From Engraulis encrasicolus (Eukaryota > Chordata > Actinopteri > Clupeiformes > Engraulidae), in NCBI RefSeq assembly GCF_034702125.1, contig NC_085857.1, positions 59,847,814 through 59,911,813 on the forward strand: 64,000 bases of DNA. The letters are read 5' to 3'. Positions 54,161 through 64,000 of the stretch are shown here, one piece after another. Each line of letters begins with the position of its first letter. Position 1 is the stretch's first letter. Under the pieces are notes generated by a model. The model worked only from the letters and a program-made list of their open reading frames with translations. It ran no database searches and was not told the origin of the DNA. The position numbers and the translations under genes were made by a program.

Positions 54161-55972
54161 ACGCTTCTCTCACGCAACACGCAAGAGATGATGGCCAGCC
54201 TCACGAGGTGGAGGGGTGCAGATATGCCTGAAAAAGTGGGTACCGTGAAGCTGACCCAAGCCGTGACTCTCCTCCCCAGACAAGAGTACCTCCTTTGCCC
54301 AGTAACGTGCTGATGTCACCCGGGAGCACAGTCATAGTGGAGTCATCTACATCCAGATGTGTACCTCGAGGCATTATGGTCGGCAGGGTGATCACGCCTC
54401 TGTGGGGAGATGGCTGGACTCCATGGCTGGACAAACCACTTACCCTGAGAAAGAACTCCAAGGTGGCCGACGTCTCTCCGTGTGTTGCAGTTGAAGACAT
54501 CTCACTATTCCAGGGCAATTGTCAGAGAGAGAATGACCCAGTTAAGATCACTCAAGCCAGACACAGCGACGACTCCAATCTCAAACAGCGACTTCAGGCA
54601 TGTGTTCGCAGAGGTTGATGGTGACCGATATGAGGCGAGGCCTTCCAGGAAGGCCCAGCTGGTTACGCTACTTGAACAGTATCACAACGTCTTCTCCAAG
54701 CACCATCTGGACTGTGGTGAAGCCAAATACTTTGTGCACAGAATCCAACTCGCCGATGCCCGCCCTTTCCGCCCTCGATATCGCAGAGTGCCACCAGCAT
54801 ACTACCAAAAGTTGCGGCAAGTTCTCACTGAGATGGAGGAGCAGGGAATAATTTGCAAGTCTATGAGTGAGTACGCTTCCCGCTTCGTGATGGTCTGGAA
54901 GAAAAATGGTGACCTTCGCCTATGCAGATTTCCAATGGAATGAAGACGACAAAAAAATACACAGCTTTCACAACAGCTCTAGGCCTCCATGAATATAACA
55001 GAATGACATTACGTTGGAGACAGAGTCCTGCTGGCTAACAAAGCAGAAAGAGGGAAACGTAAACTAGCAGACAACTCAGACTCATGCTTACCAAGTCAGA
55101 GAGGAGAGCAGGAGAACTAAAGTTGTCCACCGCAACCTGATGCTGGATGTCAGCTTCTTGCCCATCGTTCAACCAGACAGTGAAGAGCTGGAGGCAGGTG
55201 CCTCGGATGCGGTCAGTAAGTGTGACCCCTTGTCCATTGATGCTGTGAGCAACCTGGCAGTGGACGCCTCTGAGGACCGTACCTGCTCATGGCTCATGGA
55301 GACACCCGCTGCCAACTCTGTTTCTGGTGAAGAGGATACTGACTGAGATGGATGATGAGTTGCCACAGTCACTGCCTGGTGCTCCTGATCAGTTAACAAG
55401 TCCCCCGTCTTCAAGAGACGTGCCCAGTCCCTAATGCCCAACTGCCACTGACCGACACCCTGTTGACACTTCTGACTTAGATAACACCAGTCGTTTCACC
55501 CACACCAGTTATTGACAGTCAGAGCACCACACAACACATAGGGCCTGAGAGACGTACCCGCACAGGCAGGGTCGTTAGAGCAGTTAACCGTCTGATCGAG
55601 TCTATGGCTCAAAAACCCTTCACGAGAGAGCTTATGGGGTCTAATAGGTCAATGTCCTTGCTTTCATTATTTTAAACAGTAGGAAATAGCAACAGGACTG
55701 TTGTAGTGTATTGTTCTGTATGTTGAGTAACTTTTCAAGAGTTTGGTATGGTGTAGAAAGGCACCTTACTTACTAGAAGGAACAGTAGTCTGGTCACCTA
55801 TTGTTTACTTCGAAACTTACTCTAAGTAGCTATATATGCTGTAAATGGGGAATATGGTCCCGTGGTTACCTTGGGTAGAGAGAACATGAACGTGGTACAC
55901 CTGTGGTTAAGGTTATTTCACTAGGCCACCCTCTTAGTAGTCAGGATTTTGGTGAAATTAAAGAGGGGTGGA
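54160..55972 (+). pseudogene. Ty3/gypsy relic A, internal region with deletions
   Basis: Protease-linker remains (PSNVLMSPGSTVIVESS), then RT start in 54482-54943: YHNVFSKHHLDCGEAKYFVH, REVLTEMEEQGII-like, and WKKNGDLRLC. It jumps to RFPME and KKYTAFTTALGLHEYNRM, so the catalytic RT strand is lost. Next comes GDRVLLANKAERGKRKLAD from the integrase C-terminus, HRNLMLDVSFLPI, and a polypurine tract AAAGAGGGG at about 55960. RNase H and the integrase core are deleted. A dead element. Confidence 0.85.
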
Positions 55973-56895
55973 TGTATCAGTGAATATAATGCCTATATAT
56001 ATATCTTATTTTCATGCCATAAAATGTGTGAACTTTCATTTCATGTTGGAGTTTATTTCATACCTGTTAACTTTGAGCTCCCAAAATCCGGGAAAATTCC
56101 CATATTTTAAGCCAAAATCCGGGAAATTTTCTAAAGGCCAAATTGACAGTCAACGGGATGACAGAGACAGATCGGACGGTGCATTCTACTCTGCTTTTCA
56201 CAACAGGGTCATTTCACGTGAAATCAGACACTTTGGGACCCGACCGACCCGGATTTCAATCATACTTGGTGTGCCTTTTTAGTAGCAAGGTAGCACCCCA
56301 GAACTGCATTGGTTTGAATCTGACACTAATATTAAGGGAGAAACAGACTAGGAAAGGTTCACATTTTAGGGTAGGACACTATACATTCAGCCTTGAATAT
56401 ATCAGTCAGTGTTAGTCACAAAAAGATGCCTGTGGTGTTATTTGAAAGCTCTTTTCTGGCTCTACATATTACACAATCAGCTTGGAATACAACAACTCTC
56501 AGAATATGAATTATGATACATTGAAAAATTTAAAATTGAATATCTAAAAAAACTATATTTTAAAATGGCCAGTTCCTTGTCCAAACGTAGCCGGCAATGT
56601 CATTAGCAACACCTCAAATGCTGGTGTTCGGTTCTTTATTCATTTCAGAGAGAATTTGACTCACAAATATGGCATCATACAGACCACTTACTAATAATAT
56701 GGTAATACCATAGTAGCATCACATGACAAAAAAAAACAAAACAAAAATGGTCAGTTTCCATGGTCCCAGGTTTCAGAAACTATGGCAGATGTCCATTTAT
56801 ACACACCAAATGATGATATGTGAATGTTTGAACATTCCTTCTCTGTGTACCTGTGTCATCTTCCCTTTACCGTACCTTAAAGAGATAATCAATGG

Positions 56896-57483
56896 CTACA
56901 CTCTCATTTTGTACTCTACCAGTGCATTTGAAGCAGCAGCTGTGTCATTTGTAGATAATGTATAAGTACGTCCCGTTGCAGTTACAGGTTCCACTACCAG
57001 AAGCACATCCTGATGATCCATGACAAGTCTATCTGGTCTGAAGGGAAAAGTGAAGGATGGAGATGGTCCATGAGTATGCAGGAAGTTCAGTTTCACCTCT
57101 CCAGTGCTCGGCATACATTCCTCAACACATGCTAGCCACCAGTTGCCATCATATACAGCTACAACATACCCTTTGATGCTTGAAAATGTAACACATTCCT
57201 TTACTGAGCTCACTCTTTCAACTCTGCCTTCTCTGAATGCTGAAAATGGCCTAACTTCCACTGTGTCCATTGACAATGGGCAGAAGCTGTGTAGTTTTTG
57301 AGTACCTGGAATAGTTCTTGCAGATTCCAACCTTTTCAACAGGTTCTCGGCTTCATGATGGTACATCTCTGTTGTGGCAAACTGCAATGGATGTTCTTGA
57401 GAGAGATGCACCATCATGAAGCTGAGAACCTGTTGAAGAGGTTTGAATCTGCAAGAACTATTCCAGGTACTCAAAAACAACAC
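56896..57483 (-). pseudogene. Protein fragment of unknown transposon (left palindrome arm)
   Basis: 195-codon frame. From about residue 40 it reads YHHEAENLLKRLESARTIPG, then GYVVAVYDGNWWLACVEEC, VKLNFLHTHGPSPSFTFPF and VEPVTATGRTYTL. The YDGxWW and FLHTHGP pattern resembles a small beta-barrel (Tudor/SH3-like) domain found at the end of large fish and invertebrate transposon proteins; I do not recognise the family. The first ~35 residues are antisense of the other arm. No catalytic domain. Confidence 0.45.
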
Positions 57484-57892
57484 AGCTTCTGCCCATTGTC
57501 AATGGACATTAGGCCATTTTCCGCATTCAGAGAAGGAGTTGAAAGAGTGAGCTCAGTAAAGGAATGTGCTACATTTTCAAGCATCAAAGGGGTATGTTGT
57601 AGCTGTATATGATGGCAACTGGTGGCTAGCATGTGTTGAGGAATGTATGCCGAGCACTGGAGAGGTGAAACTGAACTTCCTGCATACTCATGGACCATCT
57701 CCATCCTTCACTTTTCCCTTCAGACCAGATAGACTTGTCATGGATCATCAGGATGTGCTTCTGGTAGTGGAACCTAACTGCAACGGGACGTACTTCTACA
57801 TTATCTACAAAAGACACAGCTGCTGCTTCAAATGCACTGGTAGAGTACAAAATGAGAGTGTAGCCATTGATTATCTCTTTAAAGTACGGTAA
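57400..57892 (+). pseudogene. Same protein fragment in the right palindrome arm, frameshifted
   Basis: Pieces MHHHEAENLLKRFESARTIPG and, in another frame, GYVVAVYDGNWWLACVEEC onward repeat the left-arm protein, with a frameshift near 57590 and a changed C-terminus (VEPNCNGTYFY). This shows neither arm is under constraint. Confidence 0.5.
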
Positions 57893-59346
57893 AGGGAAGA
57901 TGACACAGGTACACAGAGAAGGAATGTTCAAACATTCACATATCATCATTTGGTGTGTATAAATGGACATCTGCCTTAGTTTCTGAAACCTGGGACCATG
58001 GAAACTGACCATTTTTGTTTTGTTTTTGTTTTGTCATGTGATGCTACTATGGTATTACCATATTATTAGTAAGTGGTCTGTATGATGCCATATTTGTGAG
58101 TCAAATTCTCTCTGAAATGAATAAAGAACCGAACACCAGCATTTGAGGTATTGCTAATGACATTGCTGGCTACGTTTGGACAAGGAACTGGCCATTTTAA
58201 AATAGCCTATAGTTTTTTTTAGATATTCAATTTTTAATTTTTCAATTTATCATAATTCATATTCTGAGAGTTGTTGTATTCCAAGCTGATTGTGTAATAT
58301 GTAGAGCCAGAAAAGAGCTTTCAAACAATACCACAGGCATCTTTTTGTGACTAACACTGACTGATATATTCAAGGCTGAATGTATAGTGTCCTACCCTAA
58401 AATGTGAACCTTTCCTAGTCTGTTTCTCCCTTAATATTAGTGTCAGATTCAAACCAATGCAGTTCTGGGGTGCTACCTTGCTACTAAAAAGGCACACCAA
58501 GTATGATTGAAATCCGGATCGGTCGTGTCCCAAAGCGTCTGATTTCACGTGAAATGACCCAACAGCGCGCGTGCAAAGACAGATCCTAAATCCCTCAGCA
58601 CACGTTTTACAGCGTGGATAAACAATGCAATGAAAACTAAACAATGAAATGAGCGCAATGAGTTTCTTCTTGTTGTTTTGTCGCACAAGTTGTCTGTTCG
58701 TGCAAAACTTCGTGCTGGTACAGGTTGTGATTAGGTCAATCGCATGATTTGCTGTTCCGAGGATGTTTTATGCGATGCATGAACTGACGGTTTCTGAGGA
58801 AAAGAGTGGGCGCACAAGCGCTACGGAGCTCGAGGTTGATAGCTCCTATTTTTAAGGAACTTCAATCCTTGGTAGTATCTGGCATACCGTCTTCTGGCAG
58901 GTAGCTTGATAAGCAATACCCCCTGTCTCTCTCTTCAAGAGGGGGTGTGGCTCGTCGGACAGGGCCGTGGGTAGCCTATAAATAGCCTATGGACCGACGG
59001 TGTTTTTTGATAATGTGAAAAATCCAGGATATTTCCGGGAAAAAATTCAAATCGGGAAGAAAGTTTCCCGGGAAATTAGGGATGGTTGACAGGTATGGTT
59101 TATTTCCCCAAAATCCTTCCCTGTATGTAGTTTTGAGTTTGCTGGTATTGGGAATTTTGCTGTATTTTTTGTGTTATAGCGCCCTCTAGTGGCGTGCGTC
59201 ATTAGTGTAGTACTGAGGAATAAAACAGCATCAGTGGTCTCCTCATTGGCACTGGAACACAAAGCAGGGGATAGCCGGGACAGCAGTGAGTTCCGGCTAC
59301 ATCTGCAACTGTTGCAATAGAACGTATTTGCAATGGATGTCGGGAG

Positions 59347-59874
59347 TGTTAAGTTATAGCCCTGTATATAACTTAGTGGGTACTTTACACCAACTTGACA
59401 ACTGTAATAACGACAGACACCGGTATCTAGTCAACTGTTTACTAGAAGCCTAGAACGGAAGTAGTAACTTTGATATGGGTCCGTGCAACATACATCATGA
59501 ACATTCCATTACATAACATCTCCCCCTTAAGTTAGTTATCCATTTAAAACAGTTCCCATAACCATTTACTTGTATAGTTAGAACTTCATTGTAGAAAATC
59601 AATTACGTCAACATGTAATTCATTGTAACTTATTACCCTGAGTCTCCTATTCCTTTCAATGCAAATCATAACATTAATTTACATATTACTTTCAATTCAA
59701 ACGATTAGATCATGTACTCTTAAGCATCTAAACAATATGCGTAAATTATTCAAATCCATTTCTTTTCATTACAACATATTCAAGTATTCTTTTGAATGTA
59801 ACATTAAATTCTCTTCTCAGACAAAACATTTAAAAAACACAATATCATTTAAAAACCATCTTTGTTTTCTCCCA
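59347..59874 (-). repeat. 3' LTR of gypsy B
   Basis: 528 bp bounded by TG...CA (on the minus strand it starts TGGGAGAAAAC). Immediately before it on the minus strand is the polypurine tract AAAGGGGGGAAA (plus 59875-59886). It contains ACATAACATCTCCCCC, a common word in fish gypsy LTRs. Confidence 0.8.
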
Positions 59875-59938
59875 TTTCCCCCCCTTTGTTTTTTTTTTTT
59901 TGTTTTTTGTTTTTTCAGTCATTAGTCCCAAAAGTCTC

Positions 59939-62900
59939 TCATAAATTCAGACGTCTGGGAGGGCGTGAAACTCGGCCTGATGCCGTGATGTACGTGTTGG
60001 ATGTATCAGTATTTGTATATGTGTGCGTGTTTGTGTTTGTGGTCGTGTGTGCATGTGTGTCTGGGTTACCTGACTCTGCGGTGACCTCAGGTGCTTTAGC
60101 GATGTCAGGTGAAGGTGTCTGTGTGTTGTGAATGGGACGCATGTGTATGCGGTTTCGCCTAACTGAGCCTTCATCAGTGTGGATGATGTAGGATCTGGGA
60201 GTAGGCGCACTCTGGACAACAGTCCCCTGTTTGTTTTCTCTAGGCAGCCAAACCTCTTGGCCTGACTGCAGCTGCGGCAGGACCCGGACTCTGTGGCGCA
60301 GGTTGTACCGGCGCTGCTGATCCTCTTTCGCCCGATTTTCCGCCTTCCGGAACTGCCTGAGGTTTGGCCACCCAGGACGCAGTGTAGCTGGAACTTGGGG
60401 AATGTCAGAGCGGATCTGCCTCCCCATGAGAAGCTGTGCAGGAGAGTAGCCACTCTCCAGGGGTGTGGCGCGGTAGGTCTGCAGCGCCCTGGCCTTGTCG
60501 CCGCCTCCTTTCCACAGCCCTTTGACTGTGGCAACCGCCCGCTCCGCCTCGCCGTTGGCCTGTGGGTACCTGGGGCTGCTGGTGACGTGAGCAAACCCAT
60601 ACTCTCTGGCGAAGGACTGGAACATCGAACCGCTGTACTGCGGGCCGTTGTCGCTCATCACGGTCTCCGGCGTTCCATGGCGACTGAACGCCTCCTTGAG
60701 AGCAGCCACTACTGTCTCAGCAGTAGCTACTCTGAGGTGCGCCACTTCTATGTAGCGTGAAAAATAGTCCACGACCAGCAGGTAAGTGCTGTTTTCGAAG
60801 AAAAACATGTCTGTGGCGACACGTTGCCATGGTCTCTCGGGCACTGCAGTTGTCAGCAGTGGCTCTCTCTGCTCGGCCCGGCGCTGTAAGCAGATATTGC
60901 AGCCCTCCACCATCTGCCTGATGAGGATCGACACACCTGGCCACCAGACTGACTGGCGGGCCCTGGCTCTGCATTTGACGACTCCTTGGTGCCCTGTGTG
61001 AAGCTGCTGCAAGATCTCCCCCCTCAGCTCGCTTGGGATGACGATGCGTTGACCTCTGAGTAGCAGCTGTCCGTTCAAGGTGAGGTTGTCTTTTTCAGTC
61101 CAGAAGGGGGTCAGCTCGAGTGGCAGTGCGTGTCTCTTTGGCCACCCAGTCTTGCAGTACCGGATCAGCTGTGCACAGATTGGGTCAGCCTGCTGCTTTG
61201 CCGCGATCTCGTTCAGGCGATGTTCTGTGACAGGGAGGCTCTGAGTGACGGCGTCCAGGAACACTTTGACCTCTGCCTCCCTCTCCTTCTCCTCCCTTGT
61301 GAAGGTGTGTTGGATTGGAGCCCTGGATAAAGTGTCCGCTGTTATCAGACTCTTCCCTGGCACATGCACAATGTCGAATGAGAATCTCAGCAGCCTCAGC
61401 CGGAACCTCAGCACTCTCGGTGGGAGTTCGTCGAGCGCCTTGGTGCTAAGCAATGGCACTAGGGGCTTGTGGTCTGTTTCCAACCTGAACTTCAGTCCCA
61501 GCAGGTAGGAGGACAGACGCTCACATGCCCACGTAGCTGCCAGGGCTTCCTTCTCAATCTGAGCATAGTGTCTTTCTGTGTCTGACATACCTCGTGAGAT
61601 GAAGACGATCGGCTTCCATGCTCCATCGGACTGCCGCTGAGTGAGGACACCCCCGAGGCCGAAGGATGAGGCGTCTGCTGACACACACGTCTCTGCTGCC
61701 GGTGAGTAGGGAGCCAGCACCTGCGTAGAGCTGAGCTCCAGCTTGAGTCTCTTGAAAGCCTCTTCCTGTGGCGCTTCCCAGCACCAGTCATTCTTTCCGC
61801 ACAGCAGGTCTTTGATTGGGCGTGTGTACGACGCGAGGTGTGGCAGAAACTTACTCAGGTAGTTTGCCATGCCCATGAGTCTTTTCACCCCCTCCACGTC
61901 AGTCGGTGCCGGCATGTCTTGTATGGCCTTGATCTTTTCGGGGTCTGGCGTCACGCCGTCGACGGAGACACGGTGTCCCAGGAACGTAATGCTGTCCTTG
62001 CTGAACTCACATTTCTCCCCATTCAATGTCAGCCCCTCCTCCTGGAGTTTCTTTAGGACCTGACAGAGTCTCTCGTCATGCTGGGCCTGGCTGTCTCCAT
62101 ACACCAAGATGTCATCAGCGTGACACACTGCGCCTGCACAGCCCTCCAGCATCTGCAACATACGCCGCTGAAAGTGCTCGGGTGCAGAGGAAATCCCGAA
62201 CGGCAAGCGGTTGAATGCGTACCGCCCGAACGGGGTGATGAAGGTCGTCAGCAGCTTGCTTTCCTCTGCCAACGGGATCTGCCAGAAGCCGGAGGTGGCA
62301 TCCAGCTTGGTGAATGCTTTTGCCCCGGCGAGCATGCCCAGGGTATGGTCGACGGCTGGGAGGATGTGTCGTTCCCTCTGAACCCACTTGTTGAGCTGGG
62401 TCAAGTCGACACACAGCCGTATCTTGCCGTTGGGCTTCGGCACTACGACCAGCCCAGCACACCAGGGGGTGGGTTGTGTCACCCTGGAGATGACACCCAT
62501 GCTGACCATACGGTCTAGTTCAGTCTTTACTTTGTCACGGAGGGGAAGAGGCACTCGGCGTGGAGAAGACAGAGCATGAGGGACGGCGTCGGACTCTAGT
62601 GCGATGGTGTAAGGCTCCTTTAATGCCCCCAGGCCGGTGAACACAGTGGGGAACAGCGCTTTAAAGTCTTTCTGCTGTGTTTCCACTGTATGGACCCGCT
62701 GCACCAAATTGAGGGCCATAATCGCAGGGAGGCCTAACAGAGGCTTGGACAGTTCATTAACAACATAAACATCCTGCCTAGTTGTTTTTCCCCTCAATGT
62801 CAGACTCCCTTTGAAGTACCCCTCTACCTGCAGTCTGTGGTGGCCTGGGCCATAGAGCACCTTCCGTGGTTGGTGTAGAGCCCCATGGAGTCTGCTGGAG

Positions 62901-63910
62901 TATGTGTTGCTGGGAATAGCGGTGACTGCAGCCCCCGTATCCAGCTTGAATGATGTCTCCTCTCCGTTCAGCTGCACAACTCCGACCCATTCGTCCTCTC
63001 CTGTAGATCTAACTTCTCCCAGAAACGCGAAGTCTTCCTCTTCATCTGTCACATACCCCTGCGTGATGTTATGCAGCCCTTTTGCTGATCTGCACATTTT
63101 CGCATAATGTCCCTTTCTGTGACACTTTCGGCACTCGGCATTGCGGGCCGGGCATTCACTCCAAGGATGTTGTTTCTTGTACCCGCAATTGCCACAGCCT
63201 GCTGCCGTGCTGTCCCTTCCTTCATATCCAACTTTCCGTCCCCTCTGCTGCTTTGTTATCGCCTCTACCTGCTGTCCTGCTGTCATCTCGGCCCCCCTCA
63301 GCACCGGTTGTTGCTTCTTTACTGCCGCACTCTGCTTGACCTGCGTTATTGCCTTCTCTAAGGTGAGTTCTGCATCAAGTTGTAAACGTTCTGACAGTCT
63401 TTCATCTAGGATGCCCACTACAATCCTATCTCTTATTAACTCATTCCTTAGGGCCCCGAACTGGCAATGTTCGGCTAGGGTATGTACGGCAGTAATGAAC
63501 GACTCCACTTTCTCACCGGGTTGCTGGTTGCGACGGTTGAAACAGGCCCTCTCGTAGATGTCATTCCTCTTGCTGACGAAGTGTTTCTCGAACGCCTCTG
63601 TGACTGTTTTGTAGGATGACTTTTCCGCCTCTGTCAACGGGAGCGCTGTCAAAACATCCTCAGCCTCCTCTCCCGCCGAGTACATGAACGCGTTGACTTG
63701 GAATTCCTCTGACTGTTTGTCAAGCCCTGATGCAATCCTGTACCGATTAAACCGCTTGACCCATTTCGGCCAGTCACTTGGGTTATTAAAGTCAAATTTA
63801 CCCGGGGGAAGGTACTGAGGTAGTTGGGCTAGCTGCTGCTGGGCAACCGCTACCGTTGGCTGAGCCGGCTGCTGCTGGGCGATCGCCACTGTTGGACACG
63901 GCTCGGTCAT
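59939..63910 (-). CDS. Gypsy B gag-pol polyprotein, intact
   Basis: 1323 codons, no stop or frameshift. Gag occupies residues 1-290, ending in a zinc-knuckle region (CGNCGYKKQHPWSEC and the canonical CRKCHRKGHYAKMC, about 239-273). The protease has DTGA (about 324). Reverse transcriptase follows: KLDATSGFWQIPL (about 535) and HADDILVYG (about 597). RNase H has SADASSFGLGG and TDHKPL. Integrase has the HHCC finger, then a DDE core with DYFSRYIEV, MSDNGPQY and NGEAERAV. The C-terminal tail binds nucleic acid. Gag and pol are fused in one frame. The HADD form of the catalytic motif is acceptable in gypsy elements. Apparently capable of retrotransposition; activity is inferred. Confidence 0.95.
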   Translation of the reverse strand: MTEPCPTVAIAQQQPAQPTVAVAQQQLAQLPQYLPPGKFDFNNPSDWPKWVKRFNRYRIASGLDKQSEEFQVNAFMYSAGEEAEDVLTALPLTEAEKSSYKTVTEAFEKHFVSKRNDIYERACFNRRNQQPGEKVESFITAVHTLAEHCQFGALRNELIRDRIVVGILDERLSERLQLDAELTLEKAITQVKQSAAVKKQQPVLRGAEMTAGQQVEAITKQQRGRKVGYEGRDSTAAGCGNCGYKKQHPWSECPARNAECRKCHRKGHYAKMCRSAKGLHNITQGYVTDEEEDFAFLGEVRSTGEDEWVGVVQLNGEETSFKLDTGAAVTAIPSNTYSSRLHGALHQPRKVLYGPGHHRLQVEGYFKGSLTLRGKTTRQDVYVVNELSKPLLGLPAIMALNLVQRVHTVETQQKDFKALFPTVFTGLGALKEPYTIALESDAVPHALSSPRRVPLPLRDKVKTELDRMVSMGVISRVTQPTPWCAGLVVVPKPNGKIRLCVDLTQLNKWVQRERHILPAVDHTLGMLAGAKAFTKLDATSGFWQIPLAEESKLLTTFITPFGRYAFNRLPFGISSAPEHFQRRMLQMLEGCAGAVCHADDILVYGDSQAQHDERLCQVLKKLQEEGLTLNGEKCEFSKDSITFLGHRVSVDGVTPDPEKIKAIQDMPAPTDVEGVKRLMGMANYLSKFLPHLASYTRPIKDLLCGKNDWCWEAPQEEAFKRLKLELSSTQVLAPYSPAAETCVSADASSFGLGGVLTQRQSDGAWKPIVFISRGMSDTERHYAQIEKEALAATWACERLSSYLLGLKFRLETDHKPLVPLLSTKALDELPPRVLRFRLRLLRFSFDIVHVPGKSLITADTLSRAPIQHTFTREEKEREAEVKVFLDAVTQSLPVTEHRLNEIAAKQQADPICAQLIRYCKTGWPKRHALPLELTPFWTEKDNLTLNGQLLLRGQRIVIPSELRGEILQQLHTGHQGVVKCRARARQSVWWPGVSILIRQMVEGCNICLQRRAEQREPLLTTAVPERPWQRVATDMFFFENSTYLLVVDYFSRYIEVAHLRVATAETVVAALKEAFSRHGTPETVMSDNGPQYSGSMFQSFAREYGFAHVTSSPRYPQANGEAERAVATVKGLWKGGGDKARALQTYRATPLESGYSPAQLLMGRQIRSDIPQVPATLRPGWPNLRQFRKAENRAKEDQQRRYNLRHRVRVLPQLQSGQEVWLPRENKQGTVVQSAPTPRSYIIHTDEGSVRRNRIHMRPIHNTQTPSPDIAKAPEVTAESGNPDTHAHTTTNTNTHTYTNTDTSNTYITASGRVSRPPRRLNL

Positions 63911-63965
63911 CTTCGTACTAGTCGTCTGTGTCGTTATCCGTTTCTTTTTTTCGTTGTCGCGTTGT

Positions 63966-63985
63966 CTACCACTGAACTGACACCA
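63966..63985 (-). promoter_or_regulatory. Gypsy B primer-binding site
   Basis: The minus strand directly after the 5' LTR end (CGTAACA) reads TGGTGTCAGTTCAGTGGTAG. A PBS starting TGG fits pairing with the CCA end of a tRNA; which tRNA is not determined. Confidence 0.7.
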
Positions 63986-64000
63986 TGTTACGTTATAGCC

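Larger units (their letters stand above)
56206..58560. repeat. 2.36-kb near-perfect palindrome (head-to-head duplicated element)
   Basis: Arms of about 1165 bp (56206-57370 and 57400-58560) in inverse orientation, spacer about 30 bp. Ends GGGTCATTTCACGTGAAATC/GATTTCACGTGAAATGACCC. The flanks share CAACAG (left 56201-56206, right 58560-58565). Each arm encodes, reading outward from the centre, the same protein fragment. Small indels between the arms show independent decay. Confidence 0.92.
56059..59097. mobile_element. hAT element (CATACCTGT ends) carrying a giant palindrome
   Basis: Ends CATACCTGTTAAC and GTTGACAGGTATG with exact 8-bp duplications GTTTATTT (56051-56058, 59098-59105). Subterminal CCGGGAAA/TTTCCCGGG motifs are typical of this family. 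The interior is occupied by the inverted repeat 56206-58560. No hAT transposase survives. Confidence 0.92.
55973..59346 (+). mobile_element. 3' LTR of gypsy relic A, interrupted by a hAT and cut by gypsy B
   Basis: It starts TGTATCAG after the polypurine tract. Its segments are 55973-56058 and 59106-59346; between them is the hAT 56059-59097. At 59347 a second gypsy element begins, so the rest of the LTR should lie beyond the window's right edge. Confidence 0.7.
59347..64000 (-). mobile_element. Ty3/gypsy element B, near-complete, runs off the right edge
   Basis: 3' LTR (59347-59874), polypurine tract, one gag-pol ORF (63910-59939), a primer-binding site just outside the 5' LTR, and the first 15 bases of the 5' LTR (63986-64000). 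The LTR termini visible at both ends agree (TGTTAAGTTATAGCC and TGTTACGTTATAGCC). It is inserted in the 3' LTR of gypsy relic A. Intact ORF and similar LTR edges indicate recent insertion. Confidence 0.92.

Noticed and set aside
59947..60600. 217-codon frame overlapping gypsy pol on the same strand
   Set aside because: Out-of-frame shadow of the integrase region; Arg/Pro/Thr-rich low-complexity content.

Overview
The window is nuclear DNA of a ray-finned (teleost) fish; I cannot name the species. The evidence is two vertebrate genes with canonical GT-AG introns, a very high load of (CA)n/(TG)n microsatellites, and fish-type repeats: many hAT elements, Tc1/mariner, piggyBac, BEL/Pao, Ty3/gypsy, L2-like LINEs, an R2-type LINE relic and a tRNA-derived SINE.

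Host genes. Both lie on the minus strand. (1) alkbh5, the nuclear RNA m6A demethylase: seven coding exons from the start codon at 24944 down to 4545. All Fe(II)/2-oxoglutarate ligands are present; the last C-terminal exon lies left of position 1. (2) An SLC5 sodium/glucose-type cotransporter, most likely slc5a10: its last five coding exons run from 52670 to the stop codon at 41459. The upstream exons lie beyond 64000. The human orthologues ALKBH5 and SLC5A10 are both in 17p11.2, which supports the assignment.

Layout. 1-25 kb is alkbh5, with its introns filled by nested DNA transposons. 25-41 kb is intergenic: a tRNA-like tandem array, a piggyBac element inside a mariner-like element, a broken BEL/Pao element, and a 5.5-kb hAT element that carries a foldback element and a LINE with an intact 954-codon ORF. 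41-53 kb holds the slc5a exons, separated by an L2 relic, hAT elements and tandem repeats. 53-64 kb, inside an upstream slc5a intron, holds a gypsy relic whose LTR was hit twice: by a hAT element carrying a 2.36-kb palindrome, and by a gypsy element with an intact 1323-codon gag-pol ORF that runs off the right edge.

Most notable observations. (a) Short exon fragments of both genes are repeated beside the real exons, often next to CA/TG or GA tracts; the last 50-60 bases of the slc5a coding sequence recur four more times downstream. (b) Four introns begin with an AC tract at the 5' splice site and end with a GT-rich tract at the 3' splice site, so their ends could pair in the pre-mRNA. (c) Three elements share TAGCC termini and a 9-bp target duplication with a TATG core. 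(d) The window contains its own empty sites for several insertions, so their order can be read directly.
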